DNA of 64,000 bases from Osmia lignaria lignaria (GCF_051020975.1 NW_027478166.1:12525501-12589500), one strand, 5' to 3'. Numbered from the stretch's first letter, positions 9,585 to 23,428 are shown. Translations and numbers: made by a program. The notes: a model not told the origin generated them from the sequence alone.

Positions 9585-11515
9585 TCAGATGCGTAGTTCT
9601 CGAGATATATCAAGATATTTAAAAGTTCCGAAGCTGCACCAACATAATAGAGGTACAGAAACACCGTGGCCTCTTTCTTTGAGATAACTCTGCACTATTG
9701 CGAGCTGCAAATGCCACTTCCAGCTTAGCTGTGCAGAAGAAGAACAACAAGAAGAAGAAATATCTCGAAATATGTCCGTCAGGCCCCTTCCCTTGAGATA
9801 AATCTGCATATATCTCGGAAACGAAGCGAGCTATGGCAAAATGTTAAGAGACCTTTATTGTAGAGAATTAAGTTTCCTACTTTTTATGTTCTATGATATT
9901 TTTTTATCTGATGCGTAGTTCTCGAGATATATCAAGATATTTAAAAGTTCCGAAGCCGCACCAACATAATAGAGATACAGAAACACCGTGGCCCCTTTCT
10001 TTGAGATAACTCTGCGCTATTGCGAGCTGGTAATGCCACTTCCAGTTTAGCTGTGCAGAAGAAGAACAGCAAGAAGAAGAAATATCTCGAAATATGTCCG
10101 TCAGGCCCCTTCCCTTGAGATATATCTGCAAATATCTTGGAAACGAAACGAGCTATGGCAAAATGTTCAGAGACCTTTTTTGTAGAGAATTATGTTTCCT
10201 ACAATTTATGTTCTATGATATTTTTTGATCAGAAGCGTAGTTTTCGAGATATATCGAGATATTTAAAAGTTCCGAAGCCGCAACAACATAATAGAGATAC
10301 AGAAACACCGTGGCCCCTTTCTTTGAGATAACTCTGCACTATTGCGAGCTGCAAATGCCACTTCCAGCTTAGCTGTGCAGAAGAAGAACAACAAGAAGAA
10401 GAAATATCTCGAAATATGTCCGCCAGGCCCCTTCCCTTGTGATAAATCTGCATATATCTCGGAAACGAAGCGAGCTATGGCAAAATGTTAAGAGACCTTT
10501 ATTGTAGTGAATTATGTTTCCTACAATTTATGTTCTATGATATTTTTTGATCAGAAGCGTAGTTTTCGAGATATATCGAGATATTTAAAAGTTCCGAAGC
10601 CGCACCAACATAATAGAGATACAGAAACACCGTGGCCCCTTTCTTTGAGATAACTCTGCACTAGTGCGAGCCGCAAATGCCGCTTCCAGCTTAGCTGTGC
10701 AGAAGAAGAACAACAAGAAGAAGAAATATCTCGAAATATGTCCGTCAGGCCCCTTCCCTTGAGATAAATCTGCAAATATCTCGGAAACGAAGCGAGCTAT
10801 GGCAAAATGTTCAGAAACTTTATTTGTAGAGAATTAAGTTTCCTACTTTTTCTGTTCTATGATATTTTTTGATCAGATGCGTAGTTCTCGAGATATATCA
10901 AGATATTTAAAAGTTCCGAAGCCGCACCAACATAATAGAGATACAGAAACACCGTGGCCCCTTTCTTTGAGATAACTCTGCACTATTGCGAGCTGCAAAT
11001 GCCACTTCCAGCTTAGCTGTGCAGAGGAAGAACAACAAGAAGAAGAAATATCTCGAAATATGTCCGTCAGGCTCCTTCCCTTGAGATATATCTGCAAATA
11101 TCTCGGAAACGAAGTGAGCTATGGCAAAATGTTAAGAGACCTTATTTGTAGAGAATTAAGTTTCCTACTTTTTATGTTCTATGATATTTTTTGATCAGAT
11201 GCGTAGTTCTCGAGATATATCAAGATATTTAAAAGTTCCGAAGCTGCACCAACATAATAGAGGTACAGAAACACCGTGGGCCCTTTCTTTGAGATAACTC
11301 TGCACTATTGCGAGCTGTAAATGCCACTTCCAGCTTAGCTGTGCAGAAGAAGAACAACGAGAAGAAGAAATATCTCGAAATATGTCCGTCAGGCCCCTTC
11401 CCTTGAGATAAATCTGCAAATATCTCGGAAACGAAGCGAGCTATGGCAAAATGTTAAGAGACCTCTTTGTAGAGAATTATGTTTCCTACTTTTTATATTC
11501 TATGATATTTTTTGA
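9585..11515 (+). repeat. 6-monomer higher-order unit, copy 3, right end diverged
   Basis: It matches 7653-9584 at offset 1,932 until about 11395. There the expected GGCCCGTTCC...GAGCTGAATCTGCAG is replaced by the common GGCCCCTTCCC...GATAAATCTGC. A 1-base deletion in the T run near 11465 makes the last monomer 321 bp. The 1,932 bp periodicity ends here. Confidence 0.88.
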
Positions 11516-12279
11516 TGAGATGCGTAGTTCTCGAGATATATCAAGATATTTAAAAGTTCCGAACCCGCACCAACATAATAGAGATACAGAAACACCGTGG
11601 CCCCTTTCTTTGAGATAACTCTGCACTAGTGCGAGCCGCCAATGCCACTTCCAGTTTAGCTGTGCAGAAGAAGAACAACAAGAAGAAGAAATATCTCGAA
11701 ATATGTCCGTCAGGCCCCTTCCCTTGAGATAAATCTGCAAATATCTCGGAAACGAAGCGAGCTATGGCAAAATGTTAAGAGACCTTTTTTGTAGAGAATT
11801 AAGTTTCCTACTTTTTATGTTCTGTGATATTTTTTGATCAGATGCGTAGTTCTCGAGATATATCAAGATATTTAAAAGTTCCGAAGCCGCACCAACATAA
11901 TAGAGATACAGAAACACCGTGGCCCCTTTCTTTGACATAACTCTGCACTATTGCGAGCTGTAAATGCCACTTCCAGCTTAGCTGTGCAGAAGAAGAACAA
12001 CAAGAAGAAGAAATATCTCGAAATATGTCCGTCAGGCCCCTTCCCTTGAGATAAATCTGCAAATATCTCGGAAACGAAGCGAGCTATGGCAAAATGTTAA
12101 GACACCTTTTTTGTAGAGAATTAAGTTTCCTACTTTTTACGTTCTATGATATAGTTTGATCAGATGCGTAGTTCTCGAGATATATCAAGATATTTAAAAG
12201 TTCCGAAGCCGCACCAACATAATAGAGATACAGAAACACCGTGGCCCCTTTCTTTGAGATAACTCTGCACTATTGCGAG

Positions 12280-12298
12280 CTGGAAATGCCACTTCCAG
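12280..12298 (+). repeat. Short perfect hairpin in the monomer
   Basis: CTGGAA and TTCCAG flank the 7-base loop ATGCCAC, giving a perfect 6 bp stem. Two main forms exist array-wide. One is GCTGGAA...TTCCAGTT, with a perfect inner stem but a G/T outer pair. The other is GCTGCAA...TTCCAGCT, with one inner C/C mismatch but matched outer pairs. The two variable sites are usually inherited together. The monomers at 35987, 37275 and 38241 combine both good halves into an 8 bp perfect stem. Confidence 0.7.
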
Positions 12299-13447
12299 TT
12301 TAGCTGTGCAGAAGAAGAACAACAAGAAGAAGAAATATCTCGAAATATGTCGGGCAGGCCCCTTCCCTTGAGATATATCTGCAAATATCTCGGAAACGAA
12401 ACGAGCTATGGCAAAATCTTAAGAGACCTTTTTTGTAGAGAATTATGTTTCCTACAATTTATGTTGTATGATATTTTTTGATCAGAAGCGTAGTTTTCGA
12501 GATATATCGAGATATTTAAAAGTTCCGAAGCCGCACCAACATAATAGAGATACAGAAACACCGTGGCCCCTTTCTTTGAGATAACTCTGCACTAGTGCGA
12601 GCCGCAAAAGCCACTTCCAGCTTAGCTGTGCAGAAGAAGAACAACAAGAAGAAGAAATATCTCGAAATATGTCCGTCAGGCCCCTTCCCTTGCGATAAAT
12701 CTGCAAATATCTCGGAAACGAAGCGAGCTATGGCAAAATGTTAAGAGACTTTATTTGTAGAGAATTAAGTTTCCTACTTTTTATGTTCTATGATATTTTT
12801 TGATCAGATGCGTAGTTCTCGAGATATATCAAGATATTTAAAAGTTCCGAAGCTGCACCAACATAATAGAGGTACAGAAACACCGTGGCCTCTTTCTTTG
12901 AGATAACTCTGCACTATTGCGAGCTGCAAATGCCACTTCCAGCTTAGCTGTGCAGAAGAAGAACAACAAGAAGAAGAAATATCTCGAAATATGTCCGTCA
13001 GGCCCCTTCCCTTGAGATAAATCTGCACATATCTCGGAAACGAAGCGAGCTATGGCAAAATGGTAAGAGACCTTATTTGTAGAGAATTACGTTTCCTACT
13101 TTTTATGTTCTATGATATTTTTTGATCAGACGCGTAGTTTTCGAGATATATCCAGATATTTAAAAGTTCCGAAGCCGCACCAACATAATAGAGATACAGA
13201 AACACCGTGGCCCCTTTCTTTGAGATAACTCTGCACTATTGCGAGCTGCAAATGCCACTTCCAGCTTAGCTGTGCAGAAGAAGAACAACAAGAAGAAGAA
13301 ATATCTCGAAATATGTCCGTCAGGCCCCTTCCCTTGAGATAAATCTGCAAATATCTCGGAAACGAAGCGAGCTATGGCATAATGTTAAGAGACCTTTTTT
13401 GTAGAGAATTAAGTTTCCTACTTTTTATGTTCTATGATATTTTTCGA

Positions 13448-13769
13448 TCAGATGCGTAGTTCTCGAGATATATGAAGATATTTAAAAGTTCCGAAGCCGC
13501 ACCAACATAATAGAGATACAGAAACACCGTGGCCCCTTTCTTCGAGATAACTCTGCACTATTGCGGGCTGGAAATGCCACTTCCAGTTTAGATGTGCAGA
13601 AGAAGAACAACAAGAAGAAGAAATATCTCGAAATATGTCCGTCAGGCCCCATCCCTTGAGATATATCTGCAAATATCTCGGAAACCAATCGAGCTATGGC
13701 AAAATGTTAAGAGACCTTTTTTGTAGAGAATTAAGTTTCCCACTTTTTATGTTCTATGATATTTTTTGA
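13448..13769 (+). repeat. Subfamily D monomer (first of 13)
   Basis: Subfamily D is marked by linked changes: TTCTTCGAGATAAC, TGCGGGCTGG, TTTAGATGTG, GGCCCCATCCC and AAACCAATCGAG. Copies start at 13448, 14736, 15380, 16990, 18922, 24073, 25361, 27293, 28581, 30835, 32123, 34377 and 35343. Those at 25361 and 28581 have an ordinary left half joined to a D right half; 34377 and 35343 have lost some markers. No copy lies outside 13.4-35.7 kb. Confidence 0.9.
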
Positions 13770-14091
13770 TCAGATGCGTAGTTCTCGAGATATATCAAGA
13801 TATTTAAAAGTTCCGAAGCCGCACCAACATAATAGAGATACGGAAACACCGTGGCCCCATTCTTTGAGATAACTCTGCACTACTGCGAGCTGCAAATGCC
13901 ACTTCCAGCTCAGCTGTGCAGAAGAAGAACAACAAGAAGAAGAAATATCTCGAAATATGTCCGTCAGGCCCCTTCCCTTGAGATAAATCTGCAAATATCT
14001 CGGAAACGAAGCGAGCTATGGCAAAATGTTACGAGACCTTATTTGTAGAGAATTAAGTTTCCTACTTTTTATGTTCTATGATATTATTTGA

Positions 14092-14413
14092 TCAGATGCG
14101 TAGTTCTCGAGATATATCAAGATATTTAAAAGTTCCGAAGCCGCACCAACATAATAGAGATACAGAAACACCGTGGCCCCTTTCTTTGAGATAACTCTGC
14201 ACTATTGCGAGCTGCAAATGCCACTTCCAGCTTAGCTGTGCAGAAGAAGAACAACAAGAAGAAGAAATATCTCGAAATATGTCCGTCAGGCCCCTTCCCT
14301 TGAGATAAATCTGCAAATATCTCGGAAACGAAGCGAGCTATGGCAAAATGTTAAGAGACCTTATTTGTAGAGAATTAAGTTTCCTACTTTTTATGTTCTA
14401 TGATATTTTTCGA
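14092..14413 (+). repeat. Reference type-B monomer
   Basis: This is a plain type-B unit: GATGCG, then TTCTCGAG and ATATATCAAG after the anchor, normally with the leader AAGTTTCCTACTTTTTATG. About 130 of 198 monomers have this form after the anchor. Type B creates a CTCGAG (XhoI) site missing from type A. Hand count of 14101-14422 gives 61 G, 66 C and 12 CpG. Confidence 0.95.
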
Positions 14414-17400
14414 TCAGATGCGTAGTTCTCGAGATATATGAAGATATTTAAAAGTTCCGAAGCCGCACCAACATAATAGAGATACAGAAACACCGTGGCC
14501 CCTTTCTTTGAGATAACTCTGCACTATTGCCAGCTGCAAATGCCACTTCCAGCTTAGCTGTGCAGAAGAAGAACAACAAGAAGAAGAAATATCTCGAAAT
14601 ATGTCCGTCAGGCCCCTTCCCTTGAGATAAATCTTCAAATATCTCGGAAACGAAGCGAGCTATGGCAAAATGTTAAGAGACCTTTTCTGTAGAGAATTAA
14701 GTTTCCTACTTTTTATGTTCTATGATATTTTTTGATCAGATGCGTAGTTCTCGAGATATATCAAGATATTTAAAAGTTCCGAAGCCGCACCAACATAATA
14801 GAGATACAGAAACACCGTGGCCCCTTTCTTCGAGATAACTCTGCACTATTGCGGGCTGGAAATGCCACTTCCAGTTTAGATGTGCAGAAGAAGAACAACA
14901 AGAAGAAGAAATATCTCGAAATATGTCCGTCAGGCCCCATCCCTTGAGATATATCTGCAAATATCTCGGAAACCAATCGAGCTATGGCAAAATCTTAAGA
15001 CACCTTTTTTGTAGAGAACTATGTTTCCTACAATTTATGTTCTATGATATTTTTTGATCAGATGCGTAGTTCTCGAGATATATCAAGATATTTAAAAGTT
15101 CCGAAGCCGCACCAACATAATAGAGATACAGAAACACCGTGGCCCCTTTCTTCGAGATAACTCTGCACTGTTGCGAGCTGTAACTGCCACTTGCAGCTTA
15201 GCTGTGCAGAAGAAGAACAACAAGAAGAAGAAATATCTCGAAATATGTCCGTCAGGCCCCTTCCCTTGAGATAAATCTTCAAATATCTCGGAAACGAAGC
15301 GAGCTATGGCAAAATGTTAAGAGACCTTTTCTGTAGAGAATTAAGTTTCCTACTTTTTATGTTCTACGATATTTTTTGATCAGATGCGTAGTTCTCGAGA
15401 TATATCAAGATATTTAAAAGTTCCGAAGCCGCACCAACATAATAGAGATACAGAAACACCGTGGCCCCTTTCTTCGAGATAACTCTGCACTATTGCGGGC
15501 TGGAAATGCCACTTCCAGTTTAGATGTGCAGAAGAAGAACAACAAGAAGAAGAAATATCTCGAAATATGTCCGTCAGGCCCCATCCCTTGAGATATATCT
15601 GCAAATATCTCGGAAACCAATCGAGCTATGGCAAAATGTTAAGAGACCTTTTTTGTAGAGAACTATGTTTCCTACAATTTATGTTCTATGATATTTTTTG
15701 ATCAGAAGCGTAGTTTTCGAGATATATCGAGATATTTAAAAGTTCCGAAGCCGCACCAACATAATAGAGATACGGAAACACCGTGGCCCCTTTCTTTGAG
15801 ATAACTCTGCACTATTGCGAGCTGGAAATGCCACTTCCAGTTTAGCTGTGCAGAAGAAGAACAACAAGAAGAAGAAATATCTCGAAATATGTCCGTCAGG
15901 CACCTTCCCTTGAGATAAATCTGCAAATATCTCGGAAACGAAGCGAGCTAAGGCAAAATGTTAAGAGACCTTTTTTGTAGAGAATTAAGTTTCCTACTTT
16001 TTATGTTGTATGATATTTTTTGATCAGATGCGTAGTTCTCGAGATATATCAAGATATTTAAAAGGTCCGACGCCGCACCAACATAATAGAGATACAGAAA
16101 CACCGTGGCCCCTTTCTTTGAGATAACTCTGCACTGTTGCGAGCTGTAAATGCCACTTGCAGCTTAGCTGTGCAGACGAAGAACAACAAGAAGAAGAAAT
16201 ATCTCGAAATATGTCCGTCAGGCCCCTTCCCTTGAGATAAATCTTCAAATATCTCGGAAACGAAGCGAGCTATGGCAAAATGTTAAGAGACCTTTTATGT
16301 AGAGAATTAAGTTTCCTACTCTTTTTGTTCTATGATATTTTTCGATCAGGTGCGTAGTTCTCGAGATATATCTAGATATTTAACAGTTCCGAAGCTGCAC
16401 CAACATAATAGAGGTACAGAAACACCGTGGCCTCTTTCTTTGAGATAACTCTGCACTGTTGCGAGCTGTAAATGCCACTTGCAGCTTAGCTGTGCAGAAG
16501 AAGAACAACAAGAAGAAGAAATATCTCGAAATATGTCCGTCAGGCCCCTTCCCTTGAGATAAATCTTCAAATATCTCGGAAACGAAGCGAGCTATGGCAA
16601 AATGTTAAGAGACCTTTTCTGTAGAGAATTAAGTTTCCTACTTTTTATGTTGTATGATATTTTTTGATCAGATGCGTAGTTCTCGAGATATATCAAGATA
16701 TTTAAAAGTTCCGAAGCCGCACCAACATAATAGAGATACAGAAACACCGTGGCCCCTTTCTTCGAGATAACTCTGCACTGTTGCAAGCTGTAACTGCCAC
16801 TTGCAGCTTAGCTGTGCAGAAGAAGAACAACAAGAAGAAGAAATATCTCGAAATATGTCCGTCAGGCCCCTTCCCTTGAGATAAATCTTCAAATATCTCG
16901 GAAACGAAGCGAGCTATGGCAAAATGTTAAGAGACCTTTTCTGTAGAGAATTAAGTTTCCTACTTTTTATGTTCTACGATATTTTTTGATCAGATGCGTA
17001 GTTCTCGAGATATATCAAGATATTTAAAAGTTCCGAAGCCGCACCAACATAATAGAGATACAGAAACACCGTGGCCCCTTTCTTCGAGATAACTCTGCAC
17101 TATTGCGGGCTGGAAATGCCACTTCCAGTTTAGATGTGCAGAAGAAGAACAACAAGAAGAAGAAATATCTCGAAATATGTCCGTCAGGCCCCATCCCTTG
17201 AGATATATCTGCAAATATCTCGGAAACCAATCGAGCTATGGCAAAATGTTAAGAGACCTTTTTTGTAGAGAATTAAGTTTCCCACTTTTTATGTTCTATG
17301 ATATTTTTTGATCAGATGCGTAGTTCTCGAGATATATCAAGATATTTAAAAGTTCCGAAGCCGCACCAACATAATAGAGATACGGAAACACCGTGGCCCC

Positions 17401-17955
17401 ATTCTTTGAGATAACTCTGCACTACTGCGAGCTGCAAATGCCACTTCCAGCTCAGCTGTGCAGAAGAAGAACAACAAGAAGAAGAAATATCTCGAAATAT
17501 GTCCGTCAGGCCCCTTCCCTTGAGATAAATCTGCAAATATCTCGGAAACGAAGCGAGCTATGGCAAAATGTTAAGAGACCTTATTTGTAGAGAATTAAGT
17601 TTCCTACTTTTTATGTTCTATGATATTTTTCGATCAGATGCGTAGTTCTCGAGATATATGAAGATATTTAAAAGTTCCGAAGCCGCACCAACATAATAGA
17701 GATACAGAAACACCGTGGCCCCTTTCTTTGAGATAACTCTGCACTATTGCCAGCTGCAAATGCCACTTCCAGCTTAGCTGTGCAGAAGAAGAACAACAAG
17801 AAGAAGAAATATCTCGAAATATGTCCGTCAGGCCCCTTCCCTTGAGATCAATCTGCACATATCTCGGAAACGAAGCGAGCTATGGCAAAATGTTAAGAGA
17901 CCTTTTTTGTAGAGAATTATGTTTCCTACAATTTACGTTCTATGATATTTTTTGA

Positions 17956-20900
17956 TCAGAGGCGTAGTTTTCGAGATATATCGAGATATTTAAAAGTTCC
18001 GAAGCCGCACCAACATAATAGAGATACAGAAACACCGTGGCCCCTTTCTTTCAGATAACTCTGCACTATTGCGACCTGCAAATGCCACTTCCAGCTTAGC
18101 TGTGCAGAAGAGGAACAACAAGAAGAAGAAATATCTCTGAATATGTCCGTCAGGCCCCTTCCCTTGAGCTAAATCTGCAAATATCTCGGAAACGATGCCA
18201 GCTATGGCAAAATGTTAAGAGACCTTATTTGTAGAGAATTAAGTTTCCTACTTTTTATGTTCTATGATATTTTTTGATCGGATGCGTAGTTCTCGAGATA
18301 TATGAAGATATTTAAAAGTTCCGAAGCCGCACCAACATAATAGAGATACAGAAACACCGTGGCCCCTTTCTTTGAGATAACTCTGCACTATTGCCAGCTG
18401 CAAATGCCACTTCCAGCTTAGCTGTGCAGAAGAAGAACAACAAGAAGAAGAAATATCTCGAAATATGTCCGTCAGGCCCCTTCGCTTGAGATAAATCTGC
18501 AAATATCTCGGAAACGATGCGAGCTATGGCAAAATGTTAAGAGGCCTTTTTTGTAGAGAATTATGTTTCCTACAATTTACGTTCTATGATATTTTTTGAT
18601 CAGAAGCGTAGTTTTCGAGATATATCGAGATATTTAAAAGTTCCGAAGCCGCACCAACATAATAGAGATACAGAACCACCGTGGCCCCTTTCTTTGAGAT
18701 AACTCTGCACTATTGCGACCTGCAAATGCCACTTCCAGCTTAGCTGTGTAGAAGAAGAACAACAAGAAGAAGAAATATCTCGAAATATGTCCGTCAGGCC
18801 CCTTCCCTTGAGATAAATCTGCAAATATCTCGGAAACGAAGCGAGCTATGGCAAAATGTTAAGAGACCTTTTTTGTAGAGAATTAAGTTTCCTACTTTTT
18901 ATGTTCTATGATATTTTTTGATCAGATGCGTAGTTCTCGAGATATATCAAGATATTTAAAAGTTGCGAAGCCGCACCAACATAATAGAGATACAGAAACA
19001 CCGTGGCCCCTTTCTTCGAGATAACTCTGCACTATTGCGGGCTGGAAATGCCACTTCCAGTTTAGATGTGCAGAAGAAGAACAACAAGAAGAAGAAATAT
19101 CTCGAAATATGTCCGTCAGGCCCCATCCCTTGAGATATATCTGCAAATATCTCGGAAACCAATCGAGCTATGGCAAAATCTTAAGAGACCTTTTTTGTAG
19201 AGAACTATGTTTCCTACAATTTATGTTCTATGATATTTTTTGATCAGAAGCGTAGTTTTCGAGATATATCGAGATATTTAAAAGTTCCGAAGCCGCACCA
19301 ACATAATAGAGATACAGAAACACCGTGGCCCCTTTCTTTGAGATAACTCTGCACTATTGCGAGCTGGAAATGCCACTTCCAGTTTAGCTGTGCAGAAGAA
19401 GAACAACAAGAAGAAGAAATATCTCGAAATATGTCCGTCAGGCACCTTCCCTTGAGACAAATCTAGCAAATATCTCGGAAACGAAGCGAGCTAAGGCAAA
19501 ATGTTAAGAGACCTTTTTTGTAGAGAATTAAGTTTCCTACTTTTTATGTTGTATGATATTTTTTGATCAGATGCGTAGTTCTCGAGATATATCAAGATAT
19601 TTAAAAGGTCCGACGCCGCACCAACATAATAGAGATACAGAAACACCGTGGCCCCTTTCTTTGAGATAACTCTGCACTATTGCGAGCTGGAAATGCCACT
19701 TCCAGTTTAGCTGTGCAGAAGAAGAACAACAAGAAGAAGAAATATCTCGAAATATGTCCGTCAGGCCCCTTTCCTTGAGATAAATCTGCAAATATCTCGG
19801 AAACGAAGCGAGCTATGGCAAAATGTTAAGAGACCTCTTTTGTAGAGAATTATGTTTGCTATAATTTATGTTCTATGATATTTTTTAATCAGAAGCGTAG
19901 TTTTCGAGATATATCGAGATATTTAAAAGTTCCGAAGCCGCACCAACATAATAGAGATACAGAAACACCGTGGGCCCTTTCTTTGAGATAACTCTGCGCT
20001 ATTGCGAGCTGGAAATGCCACTTCCAGTTTAGCTGTGCAGAAGAAGAACAACAAGAAGAAGAAATATCTCGAAATATGTCCGTCAGGCCCCTTCCCTTGA
20101 GATAAATCTGCAAATATCTCGGAAACGAAGCGAGCTATGGCAAAATGTTAAGAGACCTTTTATGTAGAGAATTAAGTTTCCTACTTTTGATGTTCTATGA
20201 TATTTTTTGATCAGATGCGTAGTTCTCGAGATATATCAAGATATTTAAAAGTTCCGAAGCCGCACCAACATAATAGAGATACAGAAACACCGTGGCCCCT
20301 TTCTTTGAGATAACTCTGCACTATTGCGGGCTGCAAATGCCACTTCGAGCTTAGCTGTGCAGAAGAAGAACAACAAGAAGAAGAAGTATCTCGAAATATG
20401 TCCGTCAGACCCCTTCCCTTGAGAGAAATCTGCAAATATCTCGGAAACGAAGCGAGCTATGGCAAAATGTTAAGAGACCTTTTTTGTAGAGAATTATGTT
20501 TCCTACAATTTACGTTCTATGATATTTTTTGATCAGAAGCGTAGTTTTCGAGATATATCGAGATATTTAAAAGTTCCGAAGCCGCACCAACATAATAGAG
20601 ATACAGAACCACCGTGGCCCCTTTCTTTGAGATAACTCTGCACTATTGCGACCTGCAAATGCCACTTCCAGCTTAGCTGTGCAGAAGAAGAACAACAAGA
20701 AGAAGAAATATCTCGAAATATGTCCGTCAGGCCCCTTCTTGAGATAAATCTGCAAATATCTCGGAAACGAAGCGAGCTATGGCAAAATGTTAAGAGACCT
20801 TTTTTGTAGAGAATTAAGTTTCCTACTTTTTATGTTTTATGATATTTTTTGATCAGATGCGTAGTTCTCGAGATGTATCAAGATATTTAAAAGTTCCGAA

Positions 20901-23428
20901 GCCGCACCAACATAATAGAGATACAGAAACACCGTGGCCCCTTTCTTTGAGATAACTCTGCGCTATTGCGAGCTGGAAATGCCACTTCCAGTTCAGCTGT
21001 GCAGAAGAAGAACAACAAGAAGAAGAAATATCTCGAAATATGTCCGTCAGGCCCCTTCCCTTGAGATAAATCTGCAAATATCTCGGAAACGAAGCGAGCT
21101 ATGGCAAAATGTTAAGAGACCTTTTATGTAGAGAATTAAGTTTCCTACTTTTGATGTTCTATGATATTTTTTGATCAGATGCGTAGTTCTCGAGATATAT
21201 CAAGATATTTAAAAGTTCCGAAGCCGCACCAACATAATAGAGATACAGAAACACCGTGGCCCCTTTCTTTGAGATAACTCTGCACTATTGCGGGCTGCAA
21301 ATGCCACTTCGAGCTTAGCTGTGCAGAAGAAGAACAACAAGAAGAAGAAGTATCTCGAAATATGTCCGTCAGACCCCTTCCCTTGAGAGAAATCTGCAAA
21401 TATCTCGGAAACGAAGCGAGCTATGGCAAAATGTTAAGAGACCTTTTTTGTAGAGAATTATGTTTCCTACAATTTACGTTCTATGATATTTTTTGATCAG
21501 AAGCGTAGTTTTCGAGATATATCGAGATATTTAAAAGTTCCGAAGCCGCACCAACATAATAGAGATACAGAACCACCGTGGCCCCTTTCTTTGAGATAAC
21601 TCTGCACTATTGCGACCTGCAAATGCCACTTCCAGCTTAGCTGTGCAGAAGAAGAACAACAAGAAGAAGAAATATCTCGAAATATGTCCGTCAGGCCCCT
21701 TCCCTTGAGATAAATCTGCAAATATCTCGGAAACGAAGCGAGCTATGGCAAAATGTTAAGAGACCTTTTTTGTAGATAATTAAGTTTCCTACTTATTATG
21801 TTCTATGATATTTTTTGATCAGATGCGTAGTTCTCGAGATATATCAAGATATTTAACAGTTCCGAAGCAGCACCAACATAATAGAGGTACAGAAACACCG
21901 TGGCCTCTTTCTTTGAGATAACTCTGCACTGTTGCGAGCTGTAAATGCCACTTCCAGCTTAGCTGTGCAGAAGAAGAACAACAAGTAGAAGAAATATCTC
22001 GAAATATGTCCGTCAGGCCCCTTCCCTTGAGATAAATCTGCAAATATCTCGGAAACGAAGCGAGCTATGGCAAAATGTTAAGAGAACTTTTTTGTAGAGA
22101 ATTAAGTTTCCTACTTTTGATGTTGTATGATATTTTTTGATCAGAAGCGTAGTTTTCGAGATATATCGAGATATTTAAAAGTTCCGAAGCCGCACCAACA
22201 TAATAGAGATACAGAAACACCGTGGCCTCTTTCTCTGAGATAACTCTGCACTATTGCGAGCTGCAAATGCCACTTACAGCTTAGCTGTGCAGAAGAAGAA
22301 CAACAAGAAGAAGAAATATCTCGAAATATGTCCGTCAGGCACCTTCCCTTGAGATAAATCTGCAAATATCTCGGAAACGAAGCGAGCTAAGGCAAAATGT
22401 TAAGAGACCTTTGTTGTAGAGAATTAAGTTTCCTACTTTTGATGTTGTATGATATTTTTTGATCAGATGCGTAGTTCTCGAGATATATCAAGATATTTAA
22501 AAGGTCCGAAGCCGCACCAACATAATAGAGATACAGAAACACCGTGGCCCCTTTCTTTGAGATAACTCTGCACTATTGCGAGCTGGAAATGCCACTTCCA
22601 GTTTAGCTGTGCAGAAGAAGAACAACAAGAAGAAGAAATATCTCGAAATATGTCCGTCAGGCCCCTTTCCTTGAGATATATCTGCCAATATCTCGGAAAC
22701 GAAGCGAGCTATGGCAAAATGTTAAGAGACCTTTTTTGTAGAGAATTATGTTTGCTATAATTTATGTTCTATGATATTTTTTGATCAGAAGCGTAGTTTT
22801 CGAGATATATCGAGATATTTAAAAGTTCCGAAGCCGCACCAACATAATAGAGATACAGAAACACCGTGGGCCCTTTCTTTGAGATAACTCTGCGCTATTG
22901 CGAGCTGGAAATGCCACTTCCAGTTCAGCTGTGCAGAAGAAGAACAACAAGAAGAAGAAATATCTCTAAATATGTCCGTCAGGCCCCTTCCCTTGAGATA
23001 AATCTGCAAATATCTCGGAAACGAAGCGAGCTATGGCAAAATGTTAAGAGACCTTTTATGTAGAGAATTAAGTTTCCTACTTTTGATGTTCTATGATATT
23101 TTTTGATCAGATGCGTAGTTCTCGAGATATATCAAGATATTTAAAAGTTCCGAAGCCGCACCAACATAATAGAGATACAGAAACACCGTGGCCCCTTTCT
23201 TTGAGATAACTCTGCACTATTGCGGGCTGCAAATGCCACTTCGAGCTTAGCTGTGCAGAAGAAGAACAACAAGAAGAAGAAGTATCTCGAAATATGTCCG
23301 TCAGACCCCTTCCCTTGAGAGAAATCTGCAAATATCTCGGAAACGAAGCGAGCTATGGCAAAATGTTAAGAGACCTTTTTTGTAGAGAATTATGTTTCCT
23401 ACAATTTACGTTCTATGATATTTTTTGA
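17956..23428 (+). repeat. A/B alternating block
   Basis: From 17956 the monomers alternate A, B, A, B with a single B-B break at 20853/21175. Subfamily E (AGAACCACCGTGG plus GCGACCTG) begins at 18600. A pair carrying CTTCGAGCTTAG, GAAGTATCTCG and GAGAGAAATCTG in its first member, followed by an E monomer, occurs three times: 20211-20852, 21175-21818 and 23107-23750. The first copy of that pair has a 2-base deletion near 20735. A 1-base insertion near 19464 makes monomer 19244 323 bp long. Confidence 0.88.
18600..18921 (+). repeat. Subfamily E monomer (first of 11)
   Basis: This is a type-A subfamily marked by AGAACCACCGTGG (C for A) together with GCGACCTG. Copies start at 18600, 20533, 21497, 23429, 25039, 26327, 28259, 29547, 30513, 31801 and 32767. 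The monomer at 17956 has GCGACCTG but not the AACCACC change and looks like a precursor or recombinant. Subfamily E is confined to 18.6-33.1 kb. Confidence 0.9.

Larger units (their letters stand above)
11516..17955 (+). repeat. Type-B-rich block
   Basis: Of 20 monomers from 11516 to 17634, only 12482 and 15702 are type A and 13126 is hybrid (GACGCG with TTTTCGAG and ATATCCAG). Subfamily D starts at 13448 and recurs at 14736, 15380 and 16990. Local offset copies are visible: 13770 equals 17312 (11 monomers; both with GATACGGAAAC and GGCCCCATTC), 14736 equals 16990 (7 monomers), 15058 resembles 16668 (5 monomers). These unequal spacings suggest repeated local exchanges rather than one fixed higher-order unit. 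Confidence 0.88.
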
